A DNA stretch of 64,000 nucleotides from Burkholderia sp. IMCC1007 (GTDB lineage Bacteria > Pseudomonadota > Gammaproteobacteria > Burkholderiales > Burkholderiaceae), in assembly GCF_027257875.1 (NCBI RefSeq), contig NZ_JAPVQY010000012.1, forward strand, positions 62,001 to 126,000. The letters are read 5' to 3'. This document shows, piece after piece, positions 8,321-19,935 of this stretch. Position 1 is the stretch's first letter; each line of letters opens with the position of its first letter. Under the pieces are notes generated by a model. The model ran no database searches and had not been told where the DNA came from. It worked only from the letters and a program-made list of their open reading frames with translations. Position numbers and translations under genes: made by a program.

Positions 8321-9097
8321 TCAGCGCGCGCCGCCGTGCAGTGCGGCGACACGCGCGGCGACCATGATCGCCTTCATCTCGCGCACCGCGTTGTCCCAGC
8401 CCGCGAAAATCGCGTGCGCGACGATCGCGTGGCCGATGTTCAGTTCGACGATGCCGTCGATCGCGGCGATCTGCTGCACGTTCGTGTAGTGCAGGCCGTG
8501 ACCGGCGTTGACCTTCAGGCCCAGTTGCGCGCCGGCCTGCACGCCCGCAACGATGCGCTCGTACTCGCGCTGCTGCTCGGCTTCGTCGTGCGCATCGGCG
8601 TAGCGGCCCGTATGCAGCTCGACGACCGGCGCGCCGGCTTCGTGCGCCGCGCGGATCTGCGTGTCGTCCGGGTCGATGAACAGCGACACGCGCACGCCGG
8701 CGTCCGCGAGCTGCTTGCACGCCGCGCGCACGGCCTCGAAGCGGCCGGCGACGTCGAGACCGCCTTCGGTCGTGAGTTCCTCGCGCTTCTCGGGCACGAG
8801 GCACGCGTCGTGCGGACGCACTTCGCATGCGATGTCGAGCATCTCGGCCGTCACCGCGCATTCGAGGTTCATCCGCGTCTTCAGCAGCGGGCGCAGCTTG
8901 CGCACGTCGGCGTCGACGATATGGCGGCGATCCTCGCGCAGGTGCAGCGTGATCGCGTCCGCGCCGGCCTCTTCGGCGGCGAGTGCCGCGCGGATCGGAT
9001 CGGGATAGCGCGTGCCGCGCGCGTTGCGCAGCGTCGCGACGTGGTCGATGTTCACGCCAAGGTCGATGGCGGTGGGCGTGGTCAGGAAGAAGCTCAT
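8321..9097 (-). CDS. pdxJ: Pyridoxine 5'-phosphate synthase
   Basis: PdxJ condenses 1-deoxy-xylulose-5-phosphate with 3-amino-2-oxopropyl phosphate, the ring-closing step of vitamin B6 synthesis. The 258 residues show the TIM-barrel start [27 protein letters not shown] and the glycine-rich phosphate site [11 protein letters not shown] near the C-terminus. The ATG at 9097 overlaps the recO stop by 4 bp (ATGA), so the two are translationally coupled. A longer reading frame upstream is recO in another frame. Confidence 0.97.
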   Translation of the reverse strand: MSFFLTTPTAIDLGVNIDHVATLRNARGTRYPDPIRAALAAEEAGADAITLHLREDRRHIVDADVRKLRPLLKTRMNLECAVTAEMLDIACEVRPHDACLVPEKREELTTEGGLDVAGRFEAVRAACKQLADAGVRVSLFIDPDDTQIRAAHEAGAPVVELHTGRYADAHDEAEQQREYERIVAGVQAGAQLGLKVNAGHGLHYTNVQQIAAIDGIVELNIGHAIVAHAIFAGWDNAVREMKAIMVAARVAALHGGAR

Positions 9098-9933
9098 AGA
9101 TTTTGCAGGTCGATCAGGATCTGACGCGTGGCGAGCGGCGTACCGCCGAGATAGGTGTTCAGCAGGAAGCGCATCAGCGTCTTGCTTTGCGCGACCGTCT
9201 GGGCTCGATGGTAATCGTCCTGCTCCATGTCGAGCAACGTCTGTCCGGTAATCACCGGCCAGTGCGACGGCACGTCGTCGTCCGCATTGCGCACGCCGCG
9301 CTCGGGATCGAACACGTACCGGCCATCGGGCTCGACCGCGCGGCGCGCGACCGTGCGGTTCAGCGCCATCGCATAGCCGGTCTCGCGCAGCAGCACGCGC
9401 TCGAACGAGCGCAGCACCTGCACCGCGGGTTCGCCGTGCGCGAGACGCGTGAGCGTCAACACGTAATGATTGAAGAGCGGCGGCTGAGGATCCTCGCGCG
9501 CGCAGAATTTCACGAGCAGCTCGTTCGCGTAGAAGCCGCACAGCAGCCCGTCGCCACCGAGCGGCAACATGCCGCCCACCCATTCGGCGCCCGTCAGCGT
9601 GCGTACTTCGGATTTGCCCGACCACGACAGCAAGAGCGGCTGGAACGTCTGCAGCACGCCGCGCAGCGCGGAATGCGGGCGCTTAGCGCCCTTCGCGACG
9701 AGTGCGAGCCGGCCGTGATCGCGCGTGAGCACGTCGATGATCAGGCTCGTTTCGCGGTACGGATAGCTGTGCAGCACGAACGCCGGCTGCTCGGCGACGC
9801 GGAAATCGGACGTGCGAGACGTCGCACGCCGCGCCTTGCGACGCGGCGGTTCAGGCGGTGCCGGCAGCGGCGCGTCGTTCGCGCCGGCCGTCACCGCGTC
9901 TTCGGTCGATGTCAACGCGTCATTCGTACCCAT
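9094..9933 (-). CDS. recO: DNA repair protein RecO
   Basis: RecO, with RecR, loads RecA onto SSB-coated single-stranded DNA and anneals strands in RecF-pathway recombination. The 279-residue protein has an extra N-terminal tail of about 45 residues rich in Ala, Pro and Arg. The OB fold follows ([34 protein letters not shown]), then the helical C-terminal part. It overlaps era by 14 bp and pdxJ by 4 bp. The tail makes the start less certain than the identity, since no other upstream start fits better. Confidence 0.95.
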   Translation of the reverse strand: MGTNDALTSTEDAVTAGANDAPLPAPPEPPRRKARRATSRTSDFRVAEQPAFVLHSYPYRETSLIIDVLTRDHGRLALVAKGAKRPHSALRGVLQTFQPLLLSWSGKSEVRTLTGAEWVGGMLPLGGDGLLCGFYANELLVKFCAREDPQPPLFNHYVLTLTRLAHGEPAVQVLRSFERVLLRETGYAMALNRTVARRAVEPDGRYVFDPERGVRNADDDVPSHWPVITGQTLLDMEQDDYHRAQTVAQSKTLMRFLLNTYLGGTPLATRQILIDLQNL

Positions 9934-10819
9934 AGGCGCGCAGCCCTGCCTCGTTGTCGGCCCAGCCGCTCTTCACCTTCACGAAGGTCTCGAGGTAGAC
10001 GGGGCCGTCGAACAGCTTTTCCATATCCATCCGCGCTTCGGTGCTGATCTGCTTGAGCTTCTCGCCCTTCTTGCCGATCACCATCGCCTTGTGCGAATCG
10101 CGCTCGACGAGGATCGTCGCGAAGATGCGCTTCAGGCGGCCCTCCTCCTCGAACTTGTCGATCAGCACGGTGCTCGTGTACGGCAGCTCGTCACCGGTCC
10201 AGCGGAACACCTTCTCGCGCAGGATTTCGGCCGCGAGAAAGCGCGAGCTGCGGTCGGTCAGCTCGTCCTCGCCGTAGATCGGCTCGCCTTCCGGCAAGTA
10301 CGGCTTGATCGTATCCAGCAGGCGCTTGATGTCTTCCGGCTTCTGCGCGGACAGCGGCACGAGCTCGGTGAATTCGCGCAGGCCGCTCACCTTCTGCATG
10401 AACGGGAACAGCGTGGCCTTGTCGTTCACGCGGTCGATCTTGTTCGCGATCAGCAACGTCGGCATGCCGGGCGGGATCAGGTCGAGCACCTTCTGGTCGT
10501 CGGGACCGAAGCGGCCGGCCTCGATCACGAACAGGATCACGTCGACCGACGTCAGCGTCGACGTGACCGCGCGGTTCAGCGAACGGTTCAGCGCGGTGCT
10601 GTGACGGGTCTGGAAACCCGGCGTGTCGACGAACACGAACTGCGCGTCGTCGAACGTGTTGATGCCGGTGATGCGGTGGCGGGTCGTCTGCGCCTTGCGC
10701 GACGTGATGCTGATCTTCTGGCCGACGAGTGCATTCATCAACGTCGACTTGCCGACGTTCGGGCGGCCCACGATCGCGATCATGCCGCAACGGAAACCGG
10801 TAGGAGCGGGAGTGTTCAT
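9920..10819 (-). CDS. era: GTPase Era
   Basis: Era binds the 3' end of 16S rRNA and helps assemble the small ribosomal subunit. The 299 residues carry G1 [10 protein letters not shown]3 DTPG ([11 protein letters not shown]), G4 NKID and a C-terminal KH domain with the [10 protein letters not shown] loop. The gene sits between rnc and recO, as in most proteobacteria, and shares RNA-processing work with RNase III. The start ATG at 10819 lies 60 bp after the rnc stop. Confidence 0.98.
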   Translation of the reverse strand: MNTPAPTGFRCGMIAIVGRPNVGKSTLMNALVGQKISITSRKAQTTRHRITGINTFDDAQFVFVDTPGFQTRHSTALNRSLNRAVTSTLTSVDVILFVIEAGRFGPDDQKVLDLIPPGMPTLLIANKIDRVNDKATLFPFMQKVSGLREFTELVPLSAQKPEDIKRLLDTIKPYLPEGEPIYGEDELTDRSSRFLAAEILREKVFRWTGDELPYTSTVLIDKFEEEGRLKRIFATILVERDSHKAMVIGKKGEKLKQISTEARMDMEKLFDGPVYLETFVKVKSGWADNEAGLRAYGYE

Positions 10820-10879
10820 ATCGTTTGGGAGACAGGTTCGGAACCGGCCGCGCGGCGCGCGGCACGATCGATGGGCAAT

Positions 10880-12142
10880 TCAGTGGTCGGCATCGGCCAC
10901 GCGCGCGTGCGCGGCAGCGAGGCTTGCGCCGCCCGGCGGCGTATCGGTGTCGGGCGACGCGGCATCGCGGACGCGCAACGTCGGACGCGAAGCAGGGTCC
11001 GGACCGGCCGGCTTGTCAGCGGTCGGCGACACGGAATCGGTCGGCTGGGCCGCGTGCCCGGCCGGCTTGTCGGCGGCTCGGGGCGCGGCTTCCGCGGGTT
11101 TGTCCGCCGCGCGCGATCCGGCTTCGCCGCGATCGGCTGCCTTGTCCGACGGCTTGTCGGCAGATTTGTCGGCGGGTTTGTCGGCGGGTTTGTCGGCCGC
11201 TGGCTTCGCCGGCCGTTCGGCCTTGTCCAACGCCGTTTCCACGTGGGATGCGCGAATCGCCGCCATCGGCGCCGGCGCCCCACGCTCGATCGATTCGGCG
11301 CCGGCCTCGGCGGCGATCTTCGCGTCGCGTGCGGCGGCGCGTTCCTTGCGCTCGGGAGAGCGCAGGTCGAGCGCTTCCTGCACACCCTTCACGCCCGGCA
11401 CGATTTCCGGCTCGACATGCTTCGAACCGCGCGCATTCTTCGAACGCTTCGGCTTCGACGCCAGCATCGGCGCGGCCGCCAGCACCTCGTCGAGCGCCTT
11501 CTTCGCGGCGGCCTGCTCGGCCGCACGCCGGCTCGCGCCGGAACCCGACACCTTCACGTCGAGCTTCGGCACCGTGCATTCGACCTCGAACTGCTGATTG
11601 TGCGCCGCACCATGCGTGGCGACGACCGTATAGGTCGGCAGCGCGATCTTGTGCCCCTGCAGATACTCCTGCAGCAGCGTCTTCGCGTCCTTGCCGAGCG
11701 TGCGCGGATCGATGTGGTCGAGAATCGGCACGTAGAGCCGCTTGATGACCCCTTGGGCGGCTTCGAAGCCGCCATCGAGGAATACCGCCCCGATGATGGC
11801 TTCGAACGCGTCCGCGAGGATCGACGGCCGGCGGAAGCCGCCGCTGCGCAGTTCGCCCTCGCCCAGCCGCAACCCTTCCGAGATATTCAGGGCCTGAGCA
11901 ATTTCATACAGCGACTGCTGCTTGACGAGATTGGCGCGCACGCGCGACAGGTCACCTTCGTCCAGCTTGCTGAAACGCTGAAACAAAAGGGCGGCCACCG
12001 CGCAATTCAGAACGGAATCGCCGAGAAACTCGAGCCGTTCGTTGTGCGTGGCACTGTGACTGCGATGGGTCAAAGCCTGACGCAACAATTCCGCATTGCG
12101 AAATTCGTAGCGCAGCCGGCTTTCCAACTGGGATAGGGGCAT
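10880..12142 (-). CDS. rnc: Ribonuclease III with a long disordered C-terminal extension
   Basis: RNase III cleaves double-stranded RNA in rRNA precursors and some mRNAs. The nuclease signature [11 protein letters not shown] is at residues 35-45 (Glu38, Asp42), a second acidic cluster [15 protein letters not shown] is near 111-125, and a dsRNA-binding domain runs to about 222. The protein is 420 residues, against about 226 in E. coli. The extra 190 residues are Lys/Pro/Ala/Asp rich with repeated [15 protein letters not shown] units and have no recognisable domain. The reading frame and codon use are continuous, so the tail is real coding sequence. Confidence 0.96.
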   Translation of the reverse strand: MPLSQLESRLRYEFRNAELLRQALTHRSHSATHNERLEFLGDSVLNCAVAALLFQRFSKLDEGDLSRVRANLVKQQSLYEIAQALNISEGLRLGEGELRSGGFRRPSILADAFEAIIGAVFLDGGFEAAQGVIKRLYVPILDHIDPRTLGKDAKTLLQEYLQGHKIALPTYTVVATHGAAHNQQFEVECTVPKLDVKVSGSGASRRAAEQAAAKKALDEVLAAAPMLASKPKRSKNARGSKHVEPEIVPGVKGVQEALDLRSPERKERAAARDAKIAAEAGAESIERGAPAPMAAIRASHVETALDKAERPAKPAADKPADKPADKSADKPSDKAADRGEAGSRAADKPAEAAPRAADKPAGHAAQPTDSVSPTADKPAGPDPASRPTLRVRDAASPDTDTPPGGASLAAAHARVADADH

Positions 12143-12298
12143 GGCAGGAGTATAACGCGGGGCGCCGGTCGGGCCGAAACGGCGCGGCCGGACGCGAAAA
12201 GGCGTGACGAGGCGGTGTTACCGCCGGTTCTTAAAGTAGTTCGGCAATACGCGACGCGGCCCGTGCATCGCGGATTGCGCGTGAGTCGACCAACGCGA

Positions 12299-13192
12299 TC
12301 AGCGGAAGGAACCGATGCGCTTCAAATCGCTGAAGTTCATCCAGATGAAGAACGCGCGACCGACGATGTTGTTGTCCGGCACGAAACCCCAGTAGCGGCT
12401 GTCCGCGCTGTTGTCGCGGTTGTCGCCCATCATGAAGTAGTTGCCCGGCGGCACCTTGCAGATCACGCCGCGGCTGTTGTACGTGCAGTTGTCGCGATAC
12501 GGGAAATCGTAGGCGCCCATCACGAACGGCGGCACGGCGGGGTTGTTGAGGATCGCGTTCTTCTTGTTGCCGATCGTTTCCTCGAACTGCTTCGCGTAGT
12601 TCTGGCGCTCATCGTCGAAGAAATCGGGCAGCGGCGTTTCGGGCACTGGCTGGCCGTTGATCGTCAGTTGCTTGTCCTGGTAAGCGACCGTGTCGCCCGG
12701 CAGGCCGATCACGCGCTTGATGTAGTCGACCGACTCGTCCTTCGGATAACGGAACACGACGACGTCGCCGCGCGACAGCGGGCTGCCTTGCGTGATCTTC
12801 GTGTTCGTGACCGGCAGGCGCAGCCCGTATTCGAACTTGTTCACGAGGATGAAGTCGCCGACGAGCAGCGTCGGCACCATCGAGCCCGACGGAATCTTGA
12901 ACGGCTCGACGACGAACGAACGCACGACGAACACCGCGAGAATCACCGGGAAGAAGCTCGCGGTGTACTCGAGCCACCACGGCTGACGCAGCTTCTCGTC
13001 GCGCAGCTTCGAACGCGTCTGCACCGCATTTTCATCCGCGAAACGCTTGTCGACGCGCGACTGCTGACGATCGAACTCCTCGATCGCCACGTCGGCCGCC
13101 TTGCGTCGCCGCGGCAGGAACACCAGTTTGTCCAACACCCACGCCACACCCGTCACGACGACGAGCACAAAAAGAATCAACGCAAAATTCAT
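12299..13192 (-). CDS. lepB: Signal peptidase I
   Basis: LepB removes signal peptides from exported proteins at the outer face of the inner membrane. The 297 residues have an N-terminal membrane segment (2-22), a second near 81-95, the catalytic serine in PSGSMVPTLL (Ser104) and the general-base lysine in DYIKRVIG (Lys159), with box E GDNRDNSADSR further on. It follows lepA by 16 bp, the classic lepA-lepB operon. The 156-bp gap to rnc is too small for the DUF4845 gene found here in some relatives. Confidence 0.97.
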   Translation of the reverse strand: MNFALILFVLVVVTGVAWVLDKLVFLPRRRKAADVAIEEFDRQQSRVDKRFADENAVQTRSKLRDEKLRQPWWLEYTASFFPVILAVFVVRSFVVEPFKIPSGSMVPTLLVGDFILVNKFEYGLRLPVTNTKITQGSPLSRGDVVVFRYPKDESVDYIKRVIGLPGDTVAYQDKQLTINGQPVPETPLPDFFDDERQNYAKQFEETIGNKKNAILNNPAVPPFVMGAYDFPYRDNCTYNSRGVICKVPPGNYFMMGDNRDNSADSRYWGFVPDNNIVGRAFFIWMNFSDLKRIGSFR

Positions 13193-13208
13193 AAAAGGAT
13201 CAGTCCTG

Positions 13209-15002
<1,794 letters not shown>

Positions 15003-15064
15003 TCAGTGCCGATCAAGCGAAAAAGGCGCGCTCGACGACTGCGGAGCACGCCTTGTAAGTCGGT

Positions 15065-15087
15065 GAAAAAACGGCTTATTTTAGCCG
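15065..15087 (-). terminator. Weak intrinsic terminator or attenuator ahead of lepA
   Basis: Read on the minus strand, CGGCT-aaaata-AGCCG is followed by six T residues. The stem has only 5 bp, so partial readthrough into lepA is likely. Confidence 0.4.
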
Positions 15088-15229
15088 AAAAGGCCTTTGC
15101 CGGGCGGTAATTTGGGACGCCGGGCGGCCCGCGCCCGGTAACGACTTCCCGGTGAGCGGCCAATGCTGCCGCCCCCGAAGCGAAAACGCGCGGCTCGAAA
15201 CGGTGCCGCACCAGCCTGCCAGCCGAGCT

Positions 15230-15466
15230 TCAGCGCCGGGCCGCGAGCGCGTCGCGCACCCTCCCCTCGTCGAAGCGATGCCGGCACACTTCCGTGCCGT
15301 CGAGCAGCAGTATGGGCACGTCCTCGTCATAGCGGGCAACGAGTGCCGGATCGGTGTCGATGTCGACATAGTCGAGCGCGACACCGAATTCGGCCGCAAC
15401 CGGCGCCAGCGCGTCGCGCATGTCGTCGCACAGGTGGCACCAGCCGCGGCCGTAGAGCGTGAACAT
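15230..15466 (-). CDS. Glutaredoxin-like protein
   Basis: This 78-residue protein has a thioredoxin fold start, MFTLYGRGWCHLC, with a CHLC redox pair at Cys10 and Cys13, and the cis-proline segment VPILLLDG. It belongs to the small glutaredoxin-like (DUF836) family, whose substrate is unknown. It lies 7 bp after mucD, so it is probably made with the periplasmic-stress genes. Confidence 0.85.
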   Translation of the reverse strand: MFTLYGRGWCHLCDDMRDALAPVAAEFGVALDYVDIDTDPALVARYDEDVPILLLDGTEVCRHRFDEGRVRDALAARR

Positions 15467-15473
15467 CGGCGTG

Positions 15474-16973
15474 TTACTTCTGCGTCGGGCGCGGCCGCAC
15501 CGGCACGAACTGCGTGTTGTCGCCGCGTCGCACGAGCACCGCGACCGCCTTCTGCGGATCGAGCTGCGCGGTCACTTCGGCGAACTGCTTCGCACTCACG
15601 ATGTCGGTGTCGCCGACGCGCAGCACGATGTCGCCGCGCTGCAGGCCCGCACGGGCTGCCGGGCCGTCGACGCCGTCGATCTGCACGCCGTTCTTCAGCT
15701 TCAGCGACTTCATCTGATCCGCGGAAATGTCACTGACCGTCAAGCCGAGCGAGTTGGTCTGGCGCGGCTTCTGCGGCGCGTTCTTGCGCTGCTCGGCCTT
15801 CGCCGTCGTCTCCACCGGCGTCTCCGCGATCGTGATCGGCAGCTCACGCGCCTGCCCCTTCCGCCACACGCTGACGGTCGCTCTGGTACCCGGCTTCGTG
15901 TCGCCGACCATGCGCGGCAGATCCGACGCCGTATCGACCGGCCGGCCGTTGAACTTCAGGATGATGTCGCCCGGCTGGATGCCCGCCTTGTCGGCCGGAC
16001 CGCCCGGCTCGACGCTGCTGACCAGCGCGCCTTCGGCCTTCGGCAGCCCGATCGAATCGGCCACGTCCTTCGTCACCTCGCCGATCGCCACCGCGATCCG
16101 GCCGCGCGTGACCTTGCCCGTCGCCTTCAGCTGGTCGGCCACGCGCATCGCCTCGTCGATCGGGATCGCGAACGAAATGCCCATGAAGCCGCCCGTACGG
16201 CTGTAGATCTGCGAGTTGATGCCGATCACTTCGCCCTGCATGTTGATCAGCGGGCCGCCCGAGTTGCCGGGGTTCACGGCGACGTCGGTCTGGATGAACG
16301 GCAGGTAGTCGCCGGTGTTGCGGCTCTTCGAGCTGACGATGCCGGCCGTCACGGTGTTGTCGAGGCCGAACGGCGAACCGATCGCGACGACCCACTCGCC
16401 GACGCGCACCTTGTTCGAATCGCCGATCGCGACGATCGGCAGGTTCGACGCCTGGATCTTCACGACGGCGATGTCCGTGCGGTCGTCGACGCCGATCAGC
16501 TTCGCCTTGAATTCGCGCTTGTCGGTCAGCGTCACGTAGATCGTGTCCGCATCGTCGACGACGTGCGCATTGGTCATCACGTAGCCGTCCGCCGACACGA
16601 TGAAGCCAGAGCCGACGCCGCGGTTCTGTTCGGTATCGGGCGGATTGTCGGGCGCCGGCGCGTTTTTCGAACTGTCGCCACCGCCGCCGGGCGCCTGCGG
16701 CAGCGGAATGCCGAAGAAGCGCCGGAAGAATTCCGACATGTCGCCATTGTCGAACCCGGGCGGCAGCGCGCCGCGCTGGCCGGGCACCGGCACGTTCGCG
16801 GTGGTCCGGATGTTGACGACGGCCGGCCCTACTTTTTCGACCAGGTCGGCGAAGTCGGGAAGACTGGCGGCGGGTGCCGCCGTCGTGGCCGCGGCCGCGG
16901 TATGCGGAACGAGCGGCAGGCAGGCGCACAGCGCTGCCGCCGCGAGCCAGTTGCGCAGCGTGAGTTTCGTCAT
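15474..16973 (-). CDS. mucD: Periplasmic serine endoprotease, DegP/MucD type
   Basis: MucD degrades misfolded periplasmic proteins and is part of the sigma-E stress operon. The 499 residues begin with a signal peptide ending near residue 28. The trypsin-like triad is visible as His137 (TNAHVVDD), Asp167 (DRTDIAVVK) and Ser238 (GNSGGPLI). Two PDZ domains follow at about 280-370 and 405-490. The gene begins 16 bp after rseB, as in mucABCD-type operons. An acidic/proline insert at about 60-115 is the loop typical of DegP/DegQ proteins. Confidence 0.95.
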   Translation of the reverse strand: MTKLTLRNWLAAAALCACLPLVPHTAAAATTAAPAASLPDFADLVEKVGPAVVNIRTTANVPVPGQRGALPPGFDNGDMSEFFRRFFGIPLPQAPGGGGDSSKNAPAPDNPPDTEQNRGVGSGFIVSADGYVMTNAHVVDDADTIYVTLTDKREFKAKLIGVDDRTDIAVVKIQASNLPIVAIGDSNKVRVGEWVVAIGSPFGLDNTVTAGIVSSKSRNTGDYLPFIQTDVAVNPGNSGGPLINMQGEVIGINSQIYSRTGGFMGISFAIPIDEAMRVADQLKATGKVTRGRIAVAIGEVTKDVADSIGLPKAEGALVSSVEPGGPADKAGIQPGDIILKFNGRPVDTASDLPRMVGDTKPGTRATVSVWRKGQARELPITIAETPVETTAKAEQRKNAPQKPRQTNSLGLTVSDISADQMKSLKLKNGVQIDGVDGPAARAGLQRGDIVLRVGDTDIVSAKQFAEVTAQLDPQKAVAVLVRRGDNTQFVPVRPRPTQK

Positions 16974-16989
16974 GTCGGAAGCCGAAGCG

Positions 16990-18042
16990 TTACTTGGAAG
17001 CCTTGTATTCTATGGCAGACGCGAACTGCTGCAACGTAGCCGGCGGCACTTCGCCGAGCACGGTGATCCAGTAGTCGCCGCGGCGCTTCACGAGAACGTG
17101 TGTCGCGCCGGTGCTGCCCGCGCCTTCCTTGCGCGTATTTTTGTCGGCCGGCTCGATGAAGACGGAGATCGTCGCAAGCCCGTCGGTAAAGACGGCCTGA
17201 TCCACCGGAATCGGCGGATCGCCGGCGTCGCGCGCGGCCATCGGGCGGCGCACTTCACGGATCTTCGCGAAACCGGCGACGTTCGGTGCGATCTGCCAGC
17301 CCTGCGCTTCCATGTCGACCGTCGCAACCGGCGGACGGACGACCGTCCAGCCGCCGAGGTTGCGGATGCCGGCGGCGATCGACGACTTGTCGCCGGCCGT
17401 GCCGCCCGTCTGCACTTGCGAGAATGCAATCTGCTCGAGCACGTGGTCGCTCGCGTCGAGCGTCTGCGAACGCAGCAACAGCCCGGTGCGCGCGTCGGCC
17501 CACAGCTTGTACGTGAAGCGGTACGCGTCCTTCGGCACGAGCTCGACGACCTGCGCGTCGATCCCTGCCACGCGATCCTTGCCGAGCGATTTCGCGTCGT
17601 AGACGGACATCACGTGTTCGCCGCTCGCGCCGAGCAGCGCGGGGAACGAATCGCGCGTCTGGCGGCGCTCGACCACGCACAGCTTGCGCTCCGGCACGAA
17701 CGTGTAGAGCTCGTCGTTATGCCGCAGGACCTTGCGCGGCTTGCCGTCGAGCGTCTCGATGCGCTCGAACTCGCCGTCGCGCGACGACACGTGCGCGATC
17801 CGGGACGACTGCACATAGCCGCCGCGCTGGTAGACGAACGTCCCCTCGTAGTTCTGCTGCTGCGCCGCCTGCTGGATGCGGTCGAGCCAGTCCGCCGCAC
17901 CCTTGCGGGTCGCGACGGGATCGTCCGGTTGCTGGGCGCTGGCAGGAAGGGATTGAACGGACAACAGGGCGGCTGCGCAAAGCAGGAGGGCCGGCAGCCG
18001 CTTCCATCCGGAGATGGCGTGATTCAACTGCAATGTCCGCAT
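16990..18042 (-). CDS. rseB: Sigma-E regulatory protein RseB/MucB
   Basis: RseB is a periplasmic protein that binds RseA, shields it from DegS-type cleavage and senses mislocalised lipoproteins or LPS. The 350-residue protein has a signal peptide (about 1-37, ending SLPASAQ) followed by the MucB/RseB lipid-binding fold (YEGTFVYQRGGYVQSSRIAHV) and a smaller C-terminal domain. It lies 5 bp after rseA, so expression is coupled. Confidence 0.95.
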   Translation of the reverse strand: MRTLQLNHAISGWKRLPALLLCAAALLSVQSLPASAQQPDDPVATRKGAADWLDRIQQAAQQQNYEGTFVYQRGGYVQSSRIAHVSSRDGEFERIETLDGKPRKVLRHNDELYTFVPERKLCVVERRQTRDSFPALLGASGEHVMSVYDAKSLGKDRVAGIDAQVVELVPKDAYRFTYKLWADARTGLLLRSQTLDASDHVLEQIAFSQVQTGGTAGDKSSIAAGIRNLGGWTVVRPPVATVDMEAQGWQIAPNVAGFAKIREVRRPMAARDAGDPPIPVDQAVFTDGLATISVFIEPADKNTRKEGAGSTGATHVLVKRRGDYWITVLGEVPPATLQQFASAIEYKASK

Positions 18043-18047
18043 CGGGT

Positions 18048-18680
18048 TTATTGGCCTGGCGTGGTGGTCACGGCAGCGCGGATCAGCGGCATCGAGCCCG
18101 TGACGACGGGCTGCTGGGCGAATTGCTGGTGCGCTTCAAGGTATTGGTCGAGGCTCGCGTCGCGAATGATGTTGACGTCCTGCAGGCCCGGCTGGGTCGA
18201 TGCCTGCGCAACCGTCACGCGCTGCAGGTTGCCGCCCTGCGGTGCGCCTGCCGATGCGACCTGGACGGCGCCCGGCGTACCGGCCGTCTGCATCTGCGGG
18301 ACGACGATCCACGTCAGCGTGGCTGCGGCGGCGGCCACCGCGAACGCGGGCACGACGCGCCGGCGCAGCGACAGCAGCTTGCGGGCGACCGGCGTGCGGG
18401 CGACCGGCGCGGCGGCCGGCGCGAGCAGGTGCGGCTCCCTTTCGAGCGCGGCCGACATGCGCGCGGTGAACGCGACGCTCAGCGCGGGCGACAGCGCGAG
18501 CTCGTCCGAGCGCAGCGCATCGCCGATCAAGTGGTAATGGGCCCACGCTGCGCGGTCGGCGCGGTCGAGCTCAGCCAGAAACTGCCCATGATCCGGGCCG
18601 TCGAACAGTTCACCGTCGACCAGAGCGGAAAGGCGCTCGCCGCGCGAGCACGCCTGCGACTGCGTATTGACCGACCCCAT
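18048..18680 (-). CDS. rseA: Anti-sigma-E factor RseA
   Basis: RseA is a single-pass inner-membrane protein whose cytoplasmic N-terminus holds sigma-E inactive until it is cut under envelope stress. The N-terminal anti-sigma region shows GERLSALVDGELFDG and WAHYHLIGDALRSD. One hydrophobic segment (VVPAFAVAAAAATLTWIVV) follows, with a short periplasmic tail. I chose ATG 18680 (210 residues) because GGGGAG lies 5 nt ahead. Upstream starts at 18692 and 18719 are in frame but lack a comparable Shine-Dalgarno. Confidence 0.93.
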   Translation of the reverse strand: MGSVNTQSQACSRGERLSALVDGELFDGPDHGQFLAELDRADRAAWAHYHLIGDALRSDELALSPALSVAFTARMSAALEREPHLLAPAAAPVARTPVARKLLSLRRRVVPAFAVAAAAATLTWIVVPQMQTAGTPGAVQVASAGAPQGGNLQRVTVAQASTQPGLQDVNIIRDASLDQYLEAHQQFAQQPVVTGSMPLIRAAVTTTPGQ

Positions 18681-18768
18681 GATGCTCCCCATCTTGCACA
18701 CACCCCGTCGTGATTCCACGACTCTATCCGTAACTAGACCCCGACCCGCGTCGATCCACCCATCGCGC

Positions 18769-19368
18769 TTACCAGCGCTTGCCTTCGGGCGTATCGAGCA
18801 GCGGACGCAATTTCGCAGCGATTGCCTCGCGTGCCCGGAAGATGCGCGACCGGACCGTTCCGATCGGACAGCCCATCATTTCCGCGATCTCTTCGTAGCT
18901 CAAGCCCTCGATCTCGCGCAGCGTAATCGCCTGGCGCAGTTCTTCGGGCAAGAGAGCCATTGCAGCGTTGACCGTCTCGGCAATCTGCTTGCTCATCAAC
19001 ATCGACTCAGGCGTGTTGATATCCCTTAGTTGGTCTGCGTCGGAGAAAGTTTCCGCTTCCTCTGCATCGGCCTCGGTCGACGTCGGCGCCCGACGGCCTT
19101 GCGTCGCAAGGTAGTTCTTCGCAGTATTGACGGCAATCCGGTACAACCACGTGTAAAACGCCGACTCGCCGCGAAATTGCGGCAGCGCACGATACGCCTT
19201 GATGAACGCATCCTGGGCCACATCCTCGACCTCGGCGGGATCCCGCACGAGGCGCGAGATCAGCCGAATGATCTTGCGGTGGTATTTGGAGACCAGGAGT
19301 TCGAACGCCGCCTTGTCGCCTCTCTGTACGCGCTCGACCAGAGCCTGATCGATTTCTTTTTCACTCAC
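18769..19368 (-). CDS. rpoE: RNA polymerase sigma factor RpoE (sigma-E/AlgU)
   Basis: RpoE directs transcription of envelope-stress genes. The 199 residues show region 2 (FELLVSKYHRKI ... DVAQDAFIKAYRAL) and region 4 (LPEELRQAITLREIEGLSYEEIAEMMGCPIGTVRSR is the span at about 135-170). The start is GTG at 19368, giving the conserved MSEKEIDQALVERV; its Shine-Dalgarno is poor, which may keep synthesis low. rseA and rseB follow, the standard sigma/anti-sigma arrangement. No clear sigma-E autopromoter was recognised in the 91 bp upstream. Confidence 0.97.
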   Translation of the reverse strand: MSEKEIDQALVERVQRGDKAAFELLVSKYHRKIIRLISRLVRDPAEVEDVAQDAFIKAYRALPQFRGESAFYTWLYRIAVNTAKNYLATQGRRAPTSTEADAEEAETFSDADQLRDINTPESMLMSKQIAETVNAAMALLPEELRQAITLREIEGLSYEEIAEMMGCPIGTVRSRIFRAREAIAAKLRPLLDTPEGKRW

Positions 19369-19459
19369 CTGACAAATCCGTTAACTAGGGATGCAACGCG
19401 GAGCGCTATTGTAGCGTTCCGGCGCCGGGCGCTGGTTACGGTCGGTAACTGCGCCGCCG

Positions 19460-19924
19460 TCATGCCCGCCCCGCCGTGCCCGCGGTTCGCGCCAGCACGG
19501 ACAGCGCGCTGAACGACGCGGCGTCGAGCGCATCGGCCGGAATCAGCAGCGGCCGTGCGCGGCGGGCACCCTGCCCGACCGACAGCACGAGCAGCAGGCT
19601 GCTCCAGTGCGCATGGCCCGTGACGCGCCCGCGCGCAAGCAGCCGCCCGCTGCGGCCAAAGGCCGCAATCTCCCCGAATGCATCGATCCGCACCTCGGCC
19701 GGCAGCCGACGGGCGCAGGCCCGCGCGGCACACACGGCAAGCAGCGCGGCCGTCGCCGCGGACACGCAAGCGCCTGCGGCAGCCCCCGCCCGCGGCGCCC
19801 AGAACAGGTACGCGGACGCGACAGCCGCCGCGACGAACGCGGCCAGCACGACATACGACACGGCCGAGGCCCGCAGCGCGAAACGCTGCGGACGCCCAGC
19901 CGGAGCATCGAATGGACTCGTCAA
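19460..19924 (-). CDS. Small membrane protein resembling YgfX/CptA
   Basis: The 154 residues contain two hydrophobic segments (about 17-43 and 47-68) followed by a soluble part whose closing portion, RPLLIPADALDAASFSALSVLAR, is like the RDAL...FRRLRV-type ending of YgfX proteins. YgfX-like proteins are known from a toxin-antitoxin context in E. coli, but no antitoxin gene is beside this one. It lies between fabF (11 bp) and rpoE. Function here is unknown; the family call is an inference from topology and the C-terminal pattern. Confidence 0.6.
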   Translation of the reverse strand: MTSPFDAPAGRPQRFALRASAVSYVVLAAFVAAAVASAYLFWAPRAGAAAGACVSAATAALLAVCAARACARRLPAEVRIDAFGEIAAFGRSGRLLARGRVTGHAHWSSLLLVLSVGQGARRARPLLIPADALDAASFSALSVLARTAGTAGRA

Positions 19925-19935
19925 GCGATTCTGCT

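Noticed and set aside
12143..12298. Gap between lepB and rnc examined for the DUF4845 gene present there in some betaproteobacteria
   Set aside because: At 156 bp it is too short, and no frame with a start site was found.
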